From an uncultured Lachnoclostridium sp. (GTDB lineage Bacteria > Bacillota > Clostridia > Lachnospirales > Lachnospiraceae), in NCBI GenBank assembly GCA_905212635.1, contig CAJMFH010000026.1:1-37182 (forward strand): a stretch of DNA of 37,182 nt, written 5' to 3'. The notes under the pieces were generated by a model. It saw only the letters and a program-made list of their open reading frames with translations, was not told the origin of the DNA and did not search any database. Of this stretch, positions 9,534 to 18,511 are shown in pieces; position 1 is the stretch's first letter, and every line of letters starts with the position of its first letter. A program made the translations under genes and the position numbers.

Positions 9534-9566
9534 CAAAAGCAGGAGATGGTTTCTCCCGCTTTTTTG
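9534..9566 (-). terminator. Hairpin terminator between glycosyltransferase and recJ
   Basis: AGCAGGAGA (9538-9546) pairs with TCTCCCGCT (9552-9560) around a 5-base loop. T6 follows on the plus strand and CTTTTGT on the minus strand, so it could end transcription in either direction. It separates the galactofuranose-type genes from recJ. Confidence 0.75.
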
Positions 9567-9587
9567 CATGACAGGTGTCTCTTCTCC

Positions 9588-10604
9588 CTAATTAAACCCA
9601 TAAATCTTACGTGAGATTGCATACGCCCACACTAACATTTTGCGGCCCGCTTTTCCGCGGATCTGCATCGGGCGGCTGAGAACCTGATGATTCACCAGAC
9701 GAAATGTTCCTTTACTGCTCGCTTTCAGGTAGTGCCACAGCTCTGCACGTTTTGTCAGACTTTCTTCCGAACCTTCTTTGATCAGGAAAATAGAGCTGAC
9801 TGTCATCATCATCGCAAGATATTTCACCATATAATCTTTGAGTTTTTTGTTGCGGATTTTCGTAAGATCATAGGCATCGATCATAATCTTGTTGACTTTG
9901 ATCTGCTGGTCGATGCGTCCGATCATCACTTTTTCATTCACGGACTGATCCTCGCGGCCGATATAATAGCGGTACAGATCAACGTCCATATAGTACATCG
10001 TTTTTACATTTGGCAGCGGAACATACACAAAGATATTGTCCACATAAAATGTATGCTTGGGAAGTTCAAGCCCACAGTCATGAAGCATCTGGGTACGGTA
10101 AATTACCGAATGCATCAGAATATTCTGGCTGATCTTAAAGCGCTTGATATCACTCCAGCCAAATGCTTCTTCTTCCGGAAATACGCCCTCATAGCGAATC
10201 ACCTTATGTTTGTGCTCGCTTGGCTTCTCATATACATAATTTGCCAGAAACATATCTACCATATTTCCCTCTTTTACCATCTGGCGCAGCTGATCCATCA
10301 CGCGCAGAAGCGCATCACGGTCCAGCCAGTCATCCGAATCCAGAACTTTGTAATAGAGTCCTTTGGCATTGCGGAGACCGGTATTGACAGCCTCGCCATG
10401 TCCACCATTTTCCTGATGGATGGCACGGATAATCCCCGGATATTGTGCTTCAAATTCATCGGCAATCTTTGCGGTATCGTCCTTCGAACCGTCATCAACA
10501 ATCAGAATTTCAATGTCCTCGCCGCCGACCAAAGCACTTTCGATGGCATGTTTCATATATTCCTGTGAATTGTAGCAAGGAATCGCTACGGTCAATAATT
10601 TCAT
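9588..10604 (-). CDS. Family 2 glycosyltransferase
   Basis: This is a 338-residue GT-A enzyme. The N-terminus is LTVAIPCYNSQEYMKHAIES, followed by VDDGSKDDT and the metal-binding DSDDWLDRDALL near residue 95. The C-terminal third is basic and lacks clear membrane spans. It starts 21 bases after the UDP-galactopyranose mutase gene and is probably co-transcribed with it. It may therefore add galactofuranose or another sugar to a surface polysaccharide. That role rests on the neighbour only. Confidence 0.9.
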   Translation of the reverse strand: MKLLTVAIPCYNSQEYMKHAIESALVGGEDIEILIVDDGSKDDTAKIADEFEAQYPGIIRAIHQENGGHGEAVNTGLRNAKGLYYKVLDSDDWLDRDALLRVMDQLRQMVKEGNMVDMFLANYVYEKPSEHKHKVIRYEGVFPEEEAFGWSDIKRFKISQNILMHSVIYRTQMLHDCGLELPKHTFYVDNIFVYVPLPNVKTMYYMDVDLYRYYIGREDQSVNEKVMIGRIDQQIKVNKIMIDAYDLTKIRNKKLKDYMVKYLAMMMTVSSIFLIKEGSEESLTKRAELWHYLKASSKGTFRLVNHQVLSRPMQIRGKAGRKMLVWAYAISRKIYGFN

Positions 10605-10625
10605 AATTCATTCTCCCGTTATCAG

Positions 10626-11780
10626 TTAAATTTCCTGTGCAAAGTCAAGTGCGCGCTCGACAATTGCATCAATATTATAATATTTGTACTCTGCCAGTCT
10701 TCCCAAAAGATGGAAATTCGGAACGCCCTTCACATAGGAAACATACTTCTCATAAAGCGCGTCATTCTCTTTATTGTTGATCGCGTAATATGGAATCTGT
10801 CCGTCCTTTGCCTCATATGGCATCGGATATTCGCGCATGATCGTCGTCTCCGGATTGTCTTTCTGATCTGTCAGATATTTGAACTCCGTGATTCGTGTAA
10901 ACTCCTCGCTCACAGTATAATTCACTACACCATGGCTTTGGAAAAACGGCTGTTTCAAATGCTCAAATTCGAAATGAAGCGAACGGTATGGCAGTCTTCC
11001 AAAACGCACATCAAAAAATTCATCAAGTGCACCGGTAAAAATAATGTCTCCCGCAAATGGCTCACCTTCAAACAAGACTTTGTCTTCCGCTTCCGGCTGT
11101 ATACCGAGCACCTCTTTTGCCTGACAGTTCAGACGAATGTCTATTCCCGGAAAATCAAGCATTTTTTCAAACAATTCGGTATATCCCGGTATCGGCATCC
11201 CCTGATACGTATCCTGAAAATAACGATTGTCATGGCTGACAAGAACCGGCACTCTTCCGGACACGGAAGGATCAATCTCCTTTGGCGTCTTTCCCCATTG
11301 CTTCATAGTATATTTCAAAAATACATTTTCATACACATATTCTGCAATTTCCTTTAGTTCCGCGTCTTCCTGATTCATCAGTTCAAGGATCGGAACTCTC
11401 GCACCCTCTCCAAATTTCTGAATCAATTTTTCTTCCATCTTCGGCGCACGTTCTCCGAAGACCATCGCAAGCGTATTGAGGTTAAATGGAATCGGCAGTT
11501 CTTTTCCATATACATTCCCCACCACTTCGTGTCCAAAAGAAAACCACTCGGTAAAACGGGAAAGATACTCATACACCCGTTTGCTGTTTGTATGAAAAAT
11601 GTGCGGCCCGTACTGATGGATACGGATTCCATATTCATCCGGAAGATCATAGCAGTTTCCACCGACATGATCTCTGGCATCCAGAATCAATACCTTTTTT
11701 CCCTTTTTTTCAGCCAGCTCTCTGGCTGCTACTGCGCCGGCAAATCCACAGCCGACAACAATACAATCATAGTTGTGCAT
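10626..11780 (-). CDS. glf: UDP-galactopyranose mutase
   Basis: Glf is a flavoenzyme that ring-contracts UDP-galactopyranose to UDP-galactofuranose, a donor for cell-surface glycans. The 384 residues begin with an FAD-binding dinucleotide fold (VVGCGFAGAVAARELAE). HVGGNCYD and the conserved HQYGPHIFHTNS follow, then FTGALDEFFD and RSLHFEFEH, and TTIMREYPMPYEA near the C-terminus. Length matches the family. The glycosyltransferase downstream likely uses its product. A small flagellar-type gene lies 18 bases upstream, so the start may be read through from that operon. Confidence 0.96.
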   Translation of the reverse strand: MHNYDCIVVGCGFAGAVAARELAEKKGKKVLILDARDHVGGNCYDLPDEYGIRIHQYGPHIFHTNSKRVYEYLSRFTEWFSFGHEVVGNVYGKELPIPFNLNTLAMVFGERAPKMEEKLIQKFGEGARVPILELMNQEDAELKEIAEYVYENVFLKYTMKQWGKTPKEIDPSVSGRVPVLVSHDNRYFQDTYQGMPIPGYTELFEKMLDFPGIDIRLNCQAKEVLGIQPEAEDKVLFEGEPFAGDIIFTGALDEFFDVRFGRLPYRSLHFEFEHLKQPFFQSHGVVNYTVSEEFTRITEFKYLTDQKDNPETTIMREYPMPYEAKDGQIPYYAINNKENDALYEKYVSYVKGVPNFHLLGRLAEYKYYNIDAIVERALDFAQEI

Positions 11781-11798
11781 CTGTTTTTCTCCAATCTG

Positions 11799-12206
11799 TT
11801 AATCCAAAAAGCGCATCTTGCTTTCTCCGTCTTTGCGCCTTGGCGGTGCGGAAACCGGCTTACGGTTCAAACCAGCCGCATCTCCAAACCCTTTGGTAAA
11901 TTTTTCCTTACAAACCGGGCAGTATCGTCCGGTCTTAATCATCGTGCCACATCCCTCACACTCAATTCCAACCGGCGAATCATCTGCAAAACTAAGTCGC
12001 TCTTCGCGGATCCAGCGTTTGATCTGTTTTGCCGGAATATTCATTGCTTCTGACAATTCGGCAATTCCCGTATGGGGATGTTCATATACATATTTTTTTA
12101 CTTCCGGAAATTTATCGTCGAATTCTTTCAGACAGACCGGGCAGATTCTCGGCCCACTGATATGATTAAATAATTTTCCGCATCTTGAACAAGTTGTTAC
12201 GTCCAT
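11799..12206 (-). CDS. yvyF: YvyF/TIGR03826-type flagellar-operon zinc protein
   Basis: This 135-residue protein has an N-terminal zinc ribbon (CSRCGKLFN...CPVCLKEF), a helix-turn-helix-like segment (IAELSEAMNIPAKQIKRWIREERL) and a second ribbon (CEGCGTMIK...CPVCKEKF). This order matches the small protein encoded between comF and flagellar genes in Firmicutes (YvyF in Bacillus). The start ATG at 12206 sits behind GGAGGACGTT. comFC lies just upstream, which supports the assignment. Its molecular role is unclear; proposals involve flagellar regulation. Confidence 0.82.
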   Translation of the reverse strand: MDVTTCSRCGKLFNHISGPRICPVCLKEFDDKFPEVKKYVYEHPHTGIAELSEAMNIPAKQIKRWIREERLSFADDSPVGIECEGCGTMIKTGRYCPVCKEKFTKGFGDAAGLNRKPVSAPPRRKDGESKMRFLD

Positions 12207-12256
12207 AACGTCCTCCATTTCCATGCATCCATTACGTGACACATTTTCTTCACTTA

Positions 12257-12961
12257 CTATACTGTTCCAATACACAAACTGACAAAGCAGATCTCTTCCG
12301 CGCCAGCCTTTTTCAACACATTTCCACAGGCTTCCAGTGTCGCACCGGTCGTATAAATGTCATCTACAAGAAGAATCCGTTTTCCTTCCACCGGTTTCGT
12401 CACCGCAAACCCTTTTTGCAGATTCGCTATGCGCTTATGTACATCAAGCGTTTTCTGTGGTTTCGTATCTTCCGTCCGGATAAGTACTTCTGTCTGCACA
12501 GAAATGTCCAGACATTCGCCCAGTCGTTCCGCCAAAACCGCCGCCTGATTAAATCCACGAAAACGAAGCCGTTTTCTATGTACAGGAACCGGCATGATCA
12601 TTTCCATTTTTTCCGTCTGAATCCAGTCACCAAATGCCTCTGCCATCCGCTCCGCAAAATAATATCCAATCTCAAAACAACCTTCGTATTTGAATTGGCG
12701 GATGACCTGCTGCATCCGCTCATCATAGCGGTACAGAGCCTTTCCGCGCGATACGACAAATGCTCTTCTGGCACAATCCTCACACAATTCCTGTGTCAGA
12801 TCATCCACTGGTTTTGAACACCTTTTACAGCGTGGCTCCGTAATCGGATGAAGCTGCCTGTCGCACGCCTCACACAACATTTCCACACGTTTGCCGGACA
12901 TCGTCTTTCCGCATGCAGCGCATTTGTGGGGGAATACAAGAGTCATCAAAAAATCTTTCAT
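12257..12961 (-). CDS. comFC: ComF family phosphoribosyltransferase-like protein
   Basis: ComFC-type proteins act in natural transformation or DNA processing in Firmicutes. The 234 residues open with a zinc-binding region of three Cys pairs (CAACGK, LCEACDR, CKRCSKP), with CEDC following. The C-terminal phosphoribosyltransferase-like domain contains the PRPP-binding loop LLVDDIYTTGATL near residues 200-212 and FRGFNQAAVLAERL earlier. It is upstream of the yvyF-like gene and downstream of recD2 in the same direction. Whether the cell is competent cannot be judged from this window. Confidence 0.93.
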   Translation of the reverse strand: MKDFLMTLVFPHKCAACGKTMSGKRVEMLCEACDRQLHPITEPRCKRCSKPVDDLTQELCEDCARRAFVVSRGKALYRYDERMQQVIRQFKYEGCFEIGYYFAERMAEAFGDWIQTEKMEMIMPVPVHRKRLRFRGFNQAAVLAERLGECLDISVQTEVLIRTEDTKPQKTLDVHKRIANLQKGFAVTKPVEGKRILLVDDIYTTGATLEACGNVLKKAGAEEICFVSLCIGTV

Positions 12962-13010
12962 GCATTTCCTTTCCCATACTACACATATCCAATTTTATTT
13001 TATCAAAAAA

Positions 13011-15254
13011 CTACTCATTTTGCAATTCCTTTAGCCGAATTTGCAGAGTAGAATATCTTTTTTGTTCCGATTGATTGTGAATCATATCAAGAACCGTTTT
13101 TTTGCGTCCCACGATCGTAACACATTGTTTTCCTCTGGTAACCGCCGTATAAAGGAGATTTCGGTTAAACAGCACCCGCGGGCCATGAAACAATGGGATC
13201 ACAACCGCCGGATATTCGCTTCCCTGCGACTTGTGAATGGTTATCGCATAGGCAAGTTCCAGTTCTTCCATATCGCCCGTCGTATACGTGACATGCTTTT
13301 CTTCGTCAAAGACCACTTTGACCTCTTTGCTGTAAAGATCAATTTCCTCAATAATTCCGCAGTCGCCGTTAAACACACCAGTTCCTTCCTCAATCACGAC
13401 GCCATGATATCCCAATATTTTCCATGGCATCTGGTAATTATTTTTAATCTGCATCACTTTGTCTCCCTGGCGGAAAATGGTATCATGTACCGTCATTTCC
13501 GGTTTTCCGGGAGATTCCGGATTCAGATAACGCTGTAAGATCTGGTTGCAGCGGATCACACCAAGTTCACCTTTTTTCATCGGGGTAAGCACCTGCACGT
13601 CAAACGGCGTACAATCCGTGTATTTTGGCATCTTATCCCGCACAAGCCAAAGCATCATCTGAAGCACACCATGTTCATCCTCTCGTTCCATGCAGAAAAA
13701 GTCACGGCTTTTATTGTCCAGTGTAATCGATTCCCCTTTGTTGATCTTATGGGCATTGACGACAATATCACTTTTCGCCGCCTGACGGAAAATACGTTCC
13801 AATTTGACTACCGGACAGCATTCCGACTGAATGATATCGCGAAGTACATTTCCCGGTCCGACGCTCGGGAGCTGGTTTACGTCTCCCACAAGAATCAGCC
13901 GGGTTCCCACGGAAATTGCCTTTAACAGACTGGTAAACAGGTAAATGTCCACCATCGACATCTCATCAATGATGATGACATCTGTCTCAAGCGGATTCCA
14001 TTCGTTGCGTTCAAATGCCTCCGGCGTCTCGCGCCGTTCTTCCACGCCATCCGCAGAATCCATTCCGGCACCGTTGTAACCAAGCATACGGTGGATCGTC
14101 TGCGTTTCGTGGCCGGTCGTCTCGCTCATCCGCTTTGCTGCGCGGCCGGTCGGAGCCGCCAAAAGGATGCTCTGTCCTTCTTCTTCCAAAAGTTTTATGA
14201 TCATATTGATCGTAGTTGTCTTTCCAGTTCCCGGCCCCCCGGTAATCACGAGAAGCCCGTTTTTCAAGGACTCAAATACTGCCAGACGCTGTCTGTCATC
14301 CAGATGAATGTCGGATTTCCGCTGTAATTCTTCCAAAATCCGCTCTTCATCGATCCCGGATTTATGCGTCACGCTGCCGATATCCAGAAGCATCCGCGCA
14401 CAATTCAATTCCCCGTAATACAGCGACGGCAGATAAACTTTTTCGCCATCCCGCACGAGACTTTTATCGTATTCCATTTCTTCCTGTACATGCATCAGCT
14501 GCTCCATGCTTACACCGAGAAAGTCAATGCAGTGGCGGTACAACTCCTCATTCGGCAGATAAATATGCCCAGACGCAGTCGCCAGTGTCAGTACATAAAG
14601 AATCCCTGCCCGGATACGAAAATCGGAATTACGGTCAAGCCCGGATTTCATCGCGATATTGTCCGCAATCCGGAATCCCACTCCCCGGATATCTTCTGCC
14701 AGCCGGTACGGATTTGTTTTTACAATCCCATACAAATCCTCTTTGTATGTTTTGTATATTTTTACTGCGAGCTGATTGCTGATGCCATATTGCTGCAAAA
14801 AAAGAAGTGCATTCCGCATTTCCTTTTTTTCCTCAAACTGTTCTGCGATATCCATCGCCTTTTTCTCGCTGATTCCCTTTACTTCACTAAGCCGTTCCGG
14901 CTCTTTTCCAATGATGTCAAAGGTCTTATCCCCGAATTTATCTACAATCCGCTTGGCAAGTCCGCCTCCGATCCCTTTGATTGCGCCGGATGCCAGATAT
15001 CTCTGCATGGACAACGCATCATCGGGCGAACGGCTCTCACTTTTCTGCACCTTGAACTGTTCATGGTACGTTGGATGTGTCACCATATCACCATACAGTG
15101 TAAGATACTCCCCTTCGTTGATGAACGGAAATGTTCCGACACACGTATCCAGATATTCTTCTCCCTCTTCCTGCGAGACAAATTCAAATACGGTATATCC
15201 ATTTTCCTGATTGCGATAAATGATATGCTCCACATATCCTTTTTTCTCTTCCAT
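13011..15254 (-). CDS. recD2: RecD2-type ATP-dependent DNA helicase
   Basis: RecD2 is a superfamily 1B 5'-3' helicase that works without RecBC and helps replication-fork maintenance and repair. The 747 residues match family length. An N-terminal OB-like region is followed by helix-hairpin-helix repeats (AIKGIGGGLAKRIVDKFG; LSEVKGISEKKA; DIRGVGFRIAD). Then come the helicase motifs: Walker A GGPGTGKTT near 353, DEMSMVD, GDVNQLPSVGPG, and the C-terminal AYAITIHKSQGSEYP and YTAVTRGKQCV. The start at 15254 has AGGAGAGAGACG before it; an upstream in-frame start would run into the flgJ terminator. Confidence 0.96.
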   Translation of the reverse strand: MEEKKGYVEHIIYRNQENGYTVFEFVSQEEGEEYLDTCVGTFPFINEGEYLTLYGDMVTHPTYHEQFKVQKSESRSPDDALSMQRYLASGAIKGIGGGLAKRIVDKFGDKTFDIIGKEPERLSEVKGISEKKAMDIAEQFEEKKEMRNALLFLQQYGISNQLAVKIYKTYKEDLYGIVKTNPYRLAEDIRGVGFRIADNIAMKSGLDRNSDFRIRAGILYVLTLATASGHIYLPNEELYRHCIDFLGVSMEQLMHVQEEMEYDKSLVRDGEKVYLPSLYYGELNCARMLLDIGSVTHKSGIDEERILEELQRKSDIHLDDRQRLAVFESLKNGLLVITGGPGTGKTTTINMIIKLLEEEGQSILLAAPTGRAAKRMSETTGHETQTIHRMLGYNGAGMDSADGVEERRETPEAFERNEWNPLETDVIIIDEMSMVDIYLFTSLLKAISVGTRLILVGDVNQLPSVGPGNVLRDIIQSECCPVVKLERIFRQAAKSDIVVNAHKINKGESITLDNKSRDFFCMEREDEHGVLQMMLWLVRDKMPKYTDCTPFDVQVLTPMKKGELGVIRCNQILQRYLNPESPGKPEMTVHDTIFRQGDKVMQIKNNYQMPWKILGYHGVVIEEGTGVFNGDCGIIEEIDLYSKEVKVVFDEEKHVTYTTGDMEELELAYAITIHKSQGSEYPAVVIPLFHGPRVLFNRNLLYTAVTRGKQCVTIVGRKKTVLDMIHNQSEQKRYSTLQIRLKELQNE

Positions 15255-15280
15255 CGTCTCTCTCCTGTATAAGTTGACAA

Positions 15281-15310
15281 AGCGCCCCTTGCCAGGATGC
15301 AATGGGCGCT
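15281..15310 (-). terminator. Terminator after the flagellar rod genes
   Basis: On the minus strand AGCGCCCATTGC pairs imperfectly with GCAAGGGGCGCT, followed by TTGTC. It lies between the flgJ-like stop (15333) and the recD2 start. The T-tract is short, so termination may be partial. Confidence 0.65.
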
Positions 15311-15332
15311 CTTTTCTTTCACTTTTTAATCT

Positions 15333-15728
15333 TTATTCGGTCTTTGCCGCCGTATCTGTCGAAGTAGAAATGCCGGCATTTCTCGCCATTGACTCATACA
15401 GCATCTGCGCGATGCCAAGTCCCTGACCGCTGGAAACCATTGTCTCTGCCATTGACTGATACATCTGGTCACCAAACATATCGGTGTACTCATTTCCCTC
15501 TTCGTCGTCATCGCTAAAAAGTTTGGCAGATTTTTCCATATTTTCAAACATTTTCTGTAACAGATAGGCTTCAAAATCTTCACAGGCTGACATCATTTCG
15601 TCATCCGTGCCCGCGTCTTTGATCTGACTTGCCAGCTGATCTGCGGATGCGGTACTTTTCAAAGCTGCACTGGACAATGTCGATGTGCTTCCAAGGCTGT
15701 TATACAGATCATTTACCGATAATGACAT
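15333..15728 (-). CDS. flgJ: FlgJ-like flagellar rod-binding protein
   Basis: This 131-residue protein has the rod-binding domain of FlgJ. The typical core is CEDFEAYLLQKMFENM near residues 50-65, followed by an acidic stretch and YQSMAETMVSSGQGLGIAQMLYESM. There is no muramidase domain, as is usual in Firmicutes single-domain versions. ATG 15728 is preceded by AAGGAGGGATTTG; a TTG three bases earlier is in frame but less likely. It is the last gene of the mreB-flgF-flgG-flgJ set. Confidence 0.87.
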   Translation of the reverse strand: MSLSVNDLYNSLGSTSTLSSAALKSTASADQLASQIKDAGTDDEMMSACEDFEAYLLQKMFENMEKSAKLFSDDDEEGNEYTDMFGDQMYQSMAETMVSSGQGLGIAQMLYESMARNAGISTSTDTAAKTE

Positions 15729-15749
15729 CAAATCCCTCCTTACTTTCTA

Positions 15750-16559
15750 TCAAGAACGAAGATTATTCGCCTGCTGCAGCATCTCATCGGATGCTGTGAT
15801 CGCTTTCGAGTTCATCTCGTAAGCACGCTGCGCGATAATCATATTTACCATTTCATCTACTGCCTGAACATTGGAACCTTCCAGATATCCGGACACAATT
15901 TTCGAATTCAACTGATTTGCCATATAAATCGTCGGCTGACCGGAAGCTTCCGACTCTTTCATAATCGTATCGGAACTTCTTTCCAGTCCTGCCGGGTTTG
16001 GAAAATTGGCAAGACCGATCTGGATTCCCATCAACTGGGCATTTCCCGTATTGTCCGGATACATAAAGTTTCCAAACTGGTCAACGGACAATTTGGAAGA
16101 GTCCGTTCCCGCCGGAAATGTAATCGGATCTCCATTGACATCTAACACCGGATTTCCGTTAGAATCCGCAAGTGCGAGTCCATCTTCCGATACAGCTACA
16201 TTGAAATTACCATTTCTTGTATAACCGATTGTGCCATCGTTTTGGCGAACCATGAAAAATCCTTCGCCCTCAATCGCATAGTCAAACGCTCCGCTGGACT
16301 CCAGCAAAGCTCCCTGCGTGAAACTGGACACGATCGCTGCCGGGCGGACACCAAGTCCTACCTGTGCGCTGACCGGTTTCGGATCTCCTTTGCTGTCATA
16401 CGAATTCTGCTGCAATGTCTGATAAATAAGCGATTTAAAATTTACCGCTTCTGTCTTATATCCTGTTGTATTAATATTCGATAAGTTATTCGAAATAGTA
16501 TCTAAGTTTGTCTGCTGTGCAACCATTCCGGATGCCGCAGTCCAAAGTGAACGCATCAT
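15750..16559 (-). CDS. flgG: Flagellar distal rod protein FlgG (FlhP-like)
   Basis: This is an axial protein of the flagellar rod/hook family, exported by the flagellar type III system. The 269 residues begin with the family motif LWTAASGMVAQQTNLDTISNNLSNINTTGYK. They end with the conserved EGSNVQAVDEMVNMIIAQRAYEMNSKAI coiled-coil segment. The central part carries GEGFFMV. Two ATGs in tandem (16559, 16556) follow an AGGAGG site. The order mreB/mbl then two rod genes matches mbl-flhO-flhP of Bacillus, so FlhP is an alternative name. Confidence 0.92.
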   Translation of the reverse strand: MMRSLWTAASGMVAQQTNLDTISNNLSNINTTGYKTEAVNFKSLIYQTLQQNSYDSKGDPKPVSAQVGLGVRPAAIVSSFTQGALLESSGAFDYAIEGEGFFMVRQNDGTIGYTRNGNFNVAVSEDGLALADSNGNPVLDVNGDPITFPAGTDSSKLSVDQFGNFMYPDNTGNAQLMGIQIGLANFPNPAGLERSSDTIMKESEASGQPTIYMANQLNSKIVSGYLEGSNVQAVDEMVNMIIAQRAYEMNSKAITASDEMLQQANNLRS

Positions 16560-16577
16560 AGGCTCATCCTCCTGTCA

Positions 16578-17354
16578 TCAACTCAGTCGTCCCACCTGAT
16601 TTACTGCCTTATCCAGCATCGAATCCTGCGAATGGATCATTTTCTGATTCGCTTCGTATGCTCTCGTTACAGTAATCATATCGACCATTTCCGACACAAC
16701 ATTAACATTGGATTGTTCTGTATATCCCTGCAAAACGGAAGCATTGGATGTCATTTCGGTTGCTCCGTCTACGACACGATAAAGATTATCGCCGGTTTTC
16801 AATATGTAATCATAATCTTCAAAATCAACAATCTTCAATGTGTCTATTACTTCTCCATCCACGGTAATTCTTCCACTATTGTCAATCGTGATATCTTTGG
16901 CGTTTGGATCAATCTGAATATCTCCTCCGGTTCCCTGTACACGATTTCCCTGTGAATCCACGAGATATCCGTCTTTTGTCATCTGAAAACTTCCATCTCT
17001 GGTATATCTTGTTACCGTTTCGCCTTTGGCATTTGTCGTCGTGATCGTAAAAAACCCACTGCCGCTCAATGCCAGATCCAGTGGTGAACTCGTCCCGCGG
17101 ATTGACCCCTGCGAATAATCCGTATATACTTCACCAATTTTTACCCCCAGGCTCATCGTTCCGATTGCCTGATTGTGATATGCTTGAGATCCATCTCGTA
17201 TTTTGATTGTCAGCAATTTATCAAAGGACTGACTGCTCACACTCTCCTGCTTATAGCCGAGAGTGTCTGCATTTGCCAGATTATTTGATATTACGTCCAA
17301 TCGTTTTTGTTCGTTGACCATCCCTGTCCAACCCGTATAAAGACCTCGTAACAT
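16578..17354 (-). CDS. flgF: Flagellar rod protein FlgF/FlgG family (FlhO-like)
   Basis: This 258-residue protein shares the flagellar rod/hook layout. The N-terminal helix ends VISNNLANADTLGYKQESV. The core has SGSGFFTI and YTRDGSFQM, and the C-terminus is TEQSNVNVVSEMVDMITVTRAYEANQKMI. It starts at ATG 17354 after AGGAGGAAGGCT, 10 bases from the end of mreB/mbl. Paralogous to the next gene; which of the two is proximal and which distal rod is inferred from order. FlhO in Bacillus nomenclature. Confidence 0.9.
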   Translation of the reverse strand: MLRGLYTGWTGMVNEQKRLDVISNNLANADTLGYKQESVSSQSFDKLLTIKIRDGSQAYHNQAIGTMSLGVKIGEVYTDYSQGSIRGTSSPLDLALSGSGFFTITTTNAKGETVTRYTRDGSFQMTKDGYLVDSQGNRVQGTGGDIQIDPNAKDITIDNSGRITVDGEVIDTLKIVDFEDYDYILKTGDNLYRVVDGATEMTSNASVLQGYTEQSNVNVVSEMVDMITVTRAYEANQKMIHSQDSMLDKAVNQVGRLS

Positions 17355-17364
17355 AGCCTTCCTC

Positions 17365-18351
17365 CTATTTCTCTCCGGATGTTCCACTCAAGAACTCAAC
17401 GTACTTACCTGTTCCGATAGCAACTGCCGTCATCGGTTCTTCTGCCGTCATCGTCGTGATTCCGGTCTTGCTCTCGATCAATTCTTCGAGACCATACAAA
17501 AGGCTTCCGCCTCCGGTCAGGACGATTCCACGATCCGCGATATCTGCTGCCAGTTCCGGTGGTGTCTTCTCCAGTACACTGTGAACGGCATCCACGATCT
17601 GAAGTGTCGTATCGTGAAGTGCTTCTTCGGTCTCTTTGGAGGTGACGGTGATCGTCTTTGGAAGACCTGTTACCAGATTTCGTCCACGTACATCGACGGT
17701 CTCCACTTCCGGCCGCGGATACGCAGAACCGATACGGATTTTAATATCCTCTGCGGTTCTTTCTCCAATCAGCAGATTGTGTTTCTTTCTCATATAACGA
17801 ACGATGGCATCATCAAAATCATCGCCGGCAATCTTAATGGACGTACTTACTACAGTACCTCCCAAAGAAATGACAGCAATATCAGACGTACCACCACCGA
17901 TATCTACGATCATATTTCCACAAGGACGCGCGATGTCAATTCCCGCACCAATGGCTGCGGCAATCGGCTCCTCGATGATCTTTACATCTCTTGCTCCTGC
18001 CTGAAAAGCGGCATCTTCTACAGCTTTTCTCTCGACTTCCGTAACCCCGCTCGGTACGCAGATACTGATGAGTGGTTTGCGGAATCTCTGTTTTCCAACA
18101 GCTTTCGAGATAAAATATTTCAACATTTTTTCCGTTACTGTATAATCAGAAATAACGCCCTGACGAAGCGGACGTACGGCTACAATATTTCCCGGAGTAC
18201 GGCCAAGCATCAGTCTGGCTTCTTCTCCAATCGCTTTGATTCGATTTGTGTCTCGGTCAAATGCCACTACACTTGGTTCTTTTAAAACAACACCTTTTCC
18301 TTTTACATATACAAGGATACTCGCTGTTCCCAAATCTATTCCAATGTCCAT
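17365..18351 (-). CDS. mreB: Actin-like cell-shape protein MreB/Mbl
   Basis: MreB-type actins form membrane-bound filaments that guide cell wall elongation. The 328 residues have the actin-fold nucleotide motifs: phosphate-1 GIDLGTASILVYVKGKG (4-20), phosphate-2 NMIVDIGGGTSDIAVIS near 157-173 and the adenosine motif IVLTGGGSLLYG near 287. Length equals the family norm. Followed by two flagellar rod genes as in Bacillus mbl-flhO-flhP, which favours the Mbl paralogue. A well-placed promoter lies 89 bases upstream. Confidence 0.96.
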   Translation of the reverse strand: MDIGIDLGTASILVYVKGKGVVLKEPSVVAFDRDTNRIKAIGEEARLMLGRTPGNIVAVRPLRQGVISDYTVTEKMLKYFISKAVGKQRFRKPLISICVPSGVTEVERKAVEDAAFQAGARDVKIIEEPIAAAIGAGIDIARPCGNMIVDIGGGTSDIAVISLGGTVVSTSIKIAGDDFDDAIVRYMRKKHNLLIGERTAEDIKIRIGSAYPRPEVETVDVRGRNLVTGLPKTITVTSKETEEALHDTTLQIVDAVHSVLEKTPPELAADIADRGIVLTGGGSLLYGLEELIESKTGITTMTAEEPMTAVAIGTGKYVEFLSGTSGEK

Positions 18352-18439
18352 GACGTTCTCCTTTCTTCCTCTTCTTTGTCAATCGAACATATTATCTATT
18401 TTTATATCTTGTTAATCTTACGTAAACATACCTACTTTA

Positions 18440-18467
18440 ATTATAAACGCATTCTGGATTTTTTCAA
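18440..18467 (-). promoter_or_regulatory. Sigma-A type promoter for mreB/mbl and rod genes
   Basis: Read on the minus strand: -35 TTGAAA (18467-18462), a 16-base spacer and -10 TATAAT (18445-18440). Transcription would begin near 18433, giving a leader of about 80 bases. The rod genes would thus be expressed from a housekeeping promoter rather than a flagellar sigma factor. Confidence 0.75.
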
Positions 18468-18511
18468 TCGTTTTTTTCAAATTTAACATATATTTCACAT
18501 ATTAGCAAAAT

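Noticed and set aside
9687..10568. A 293-residue open frame opposite the glycosyltransferase
   Set aside because: It is antisense to a well-conserved gene, has no ribosome binding site and a His/Ile/Phe-rich composition typical of shadow frames; the same holds for 13041-15272 and 33376-34011.
9588..11780. A complete capsule or polysaccharide locus
   Set aside because: Only glf and one glycosyltransferase are present; there is no flippase, polymerase or further sugar gene in the window.
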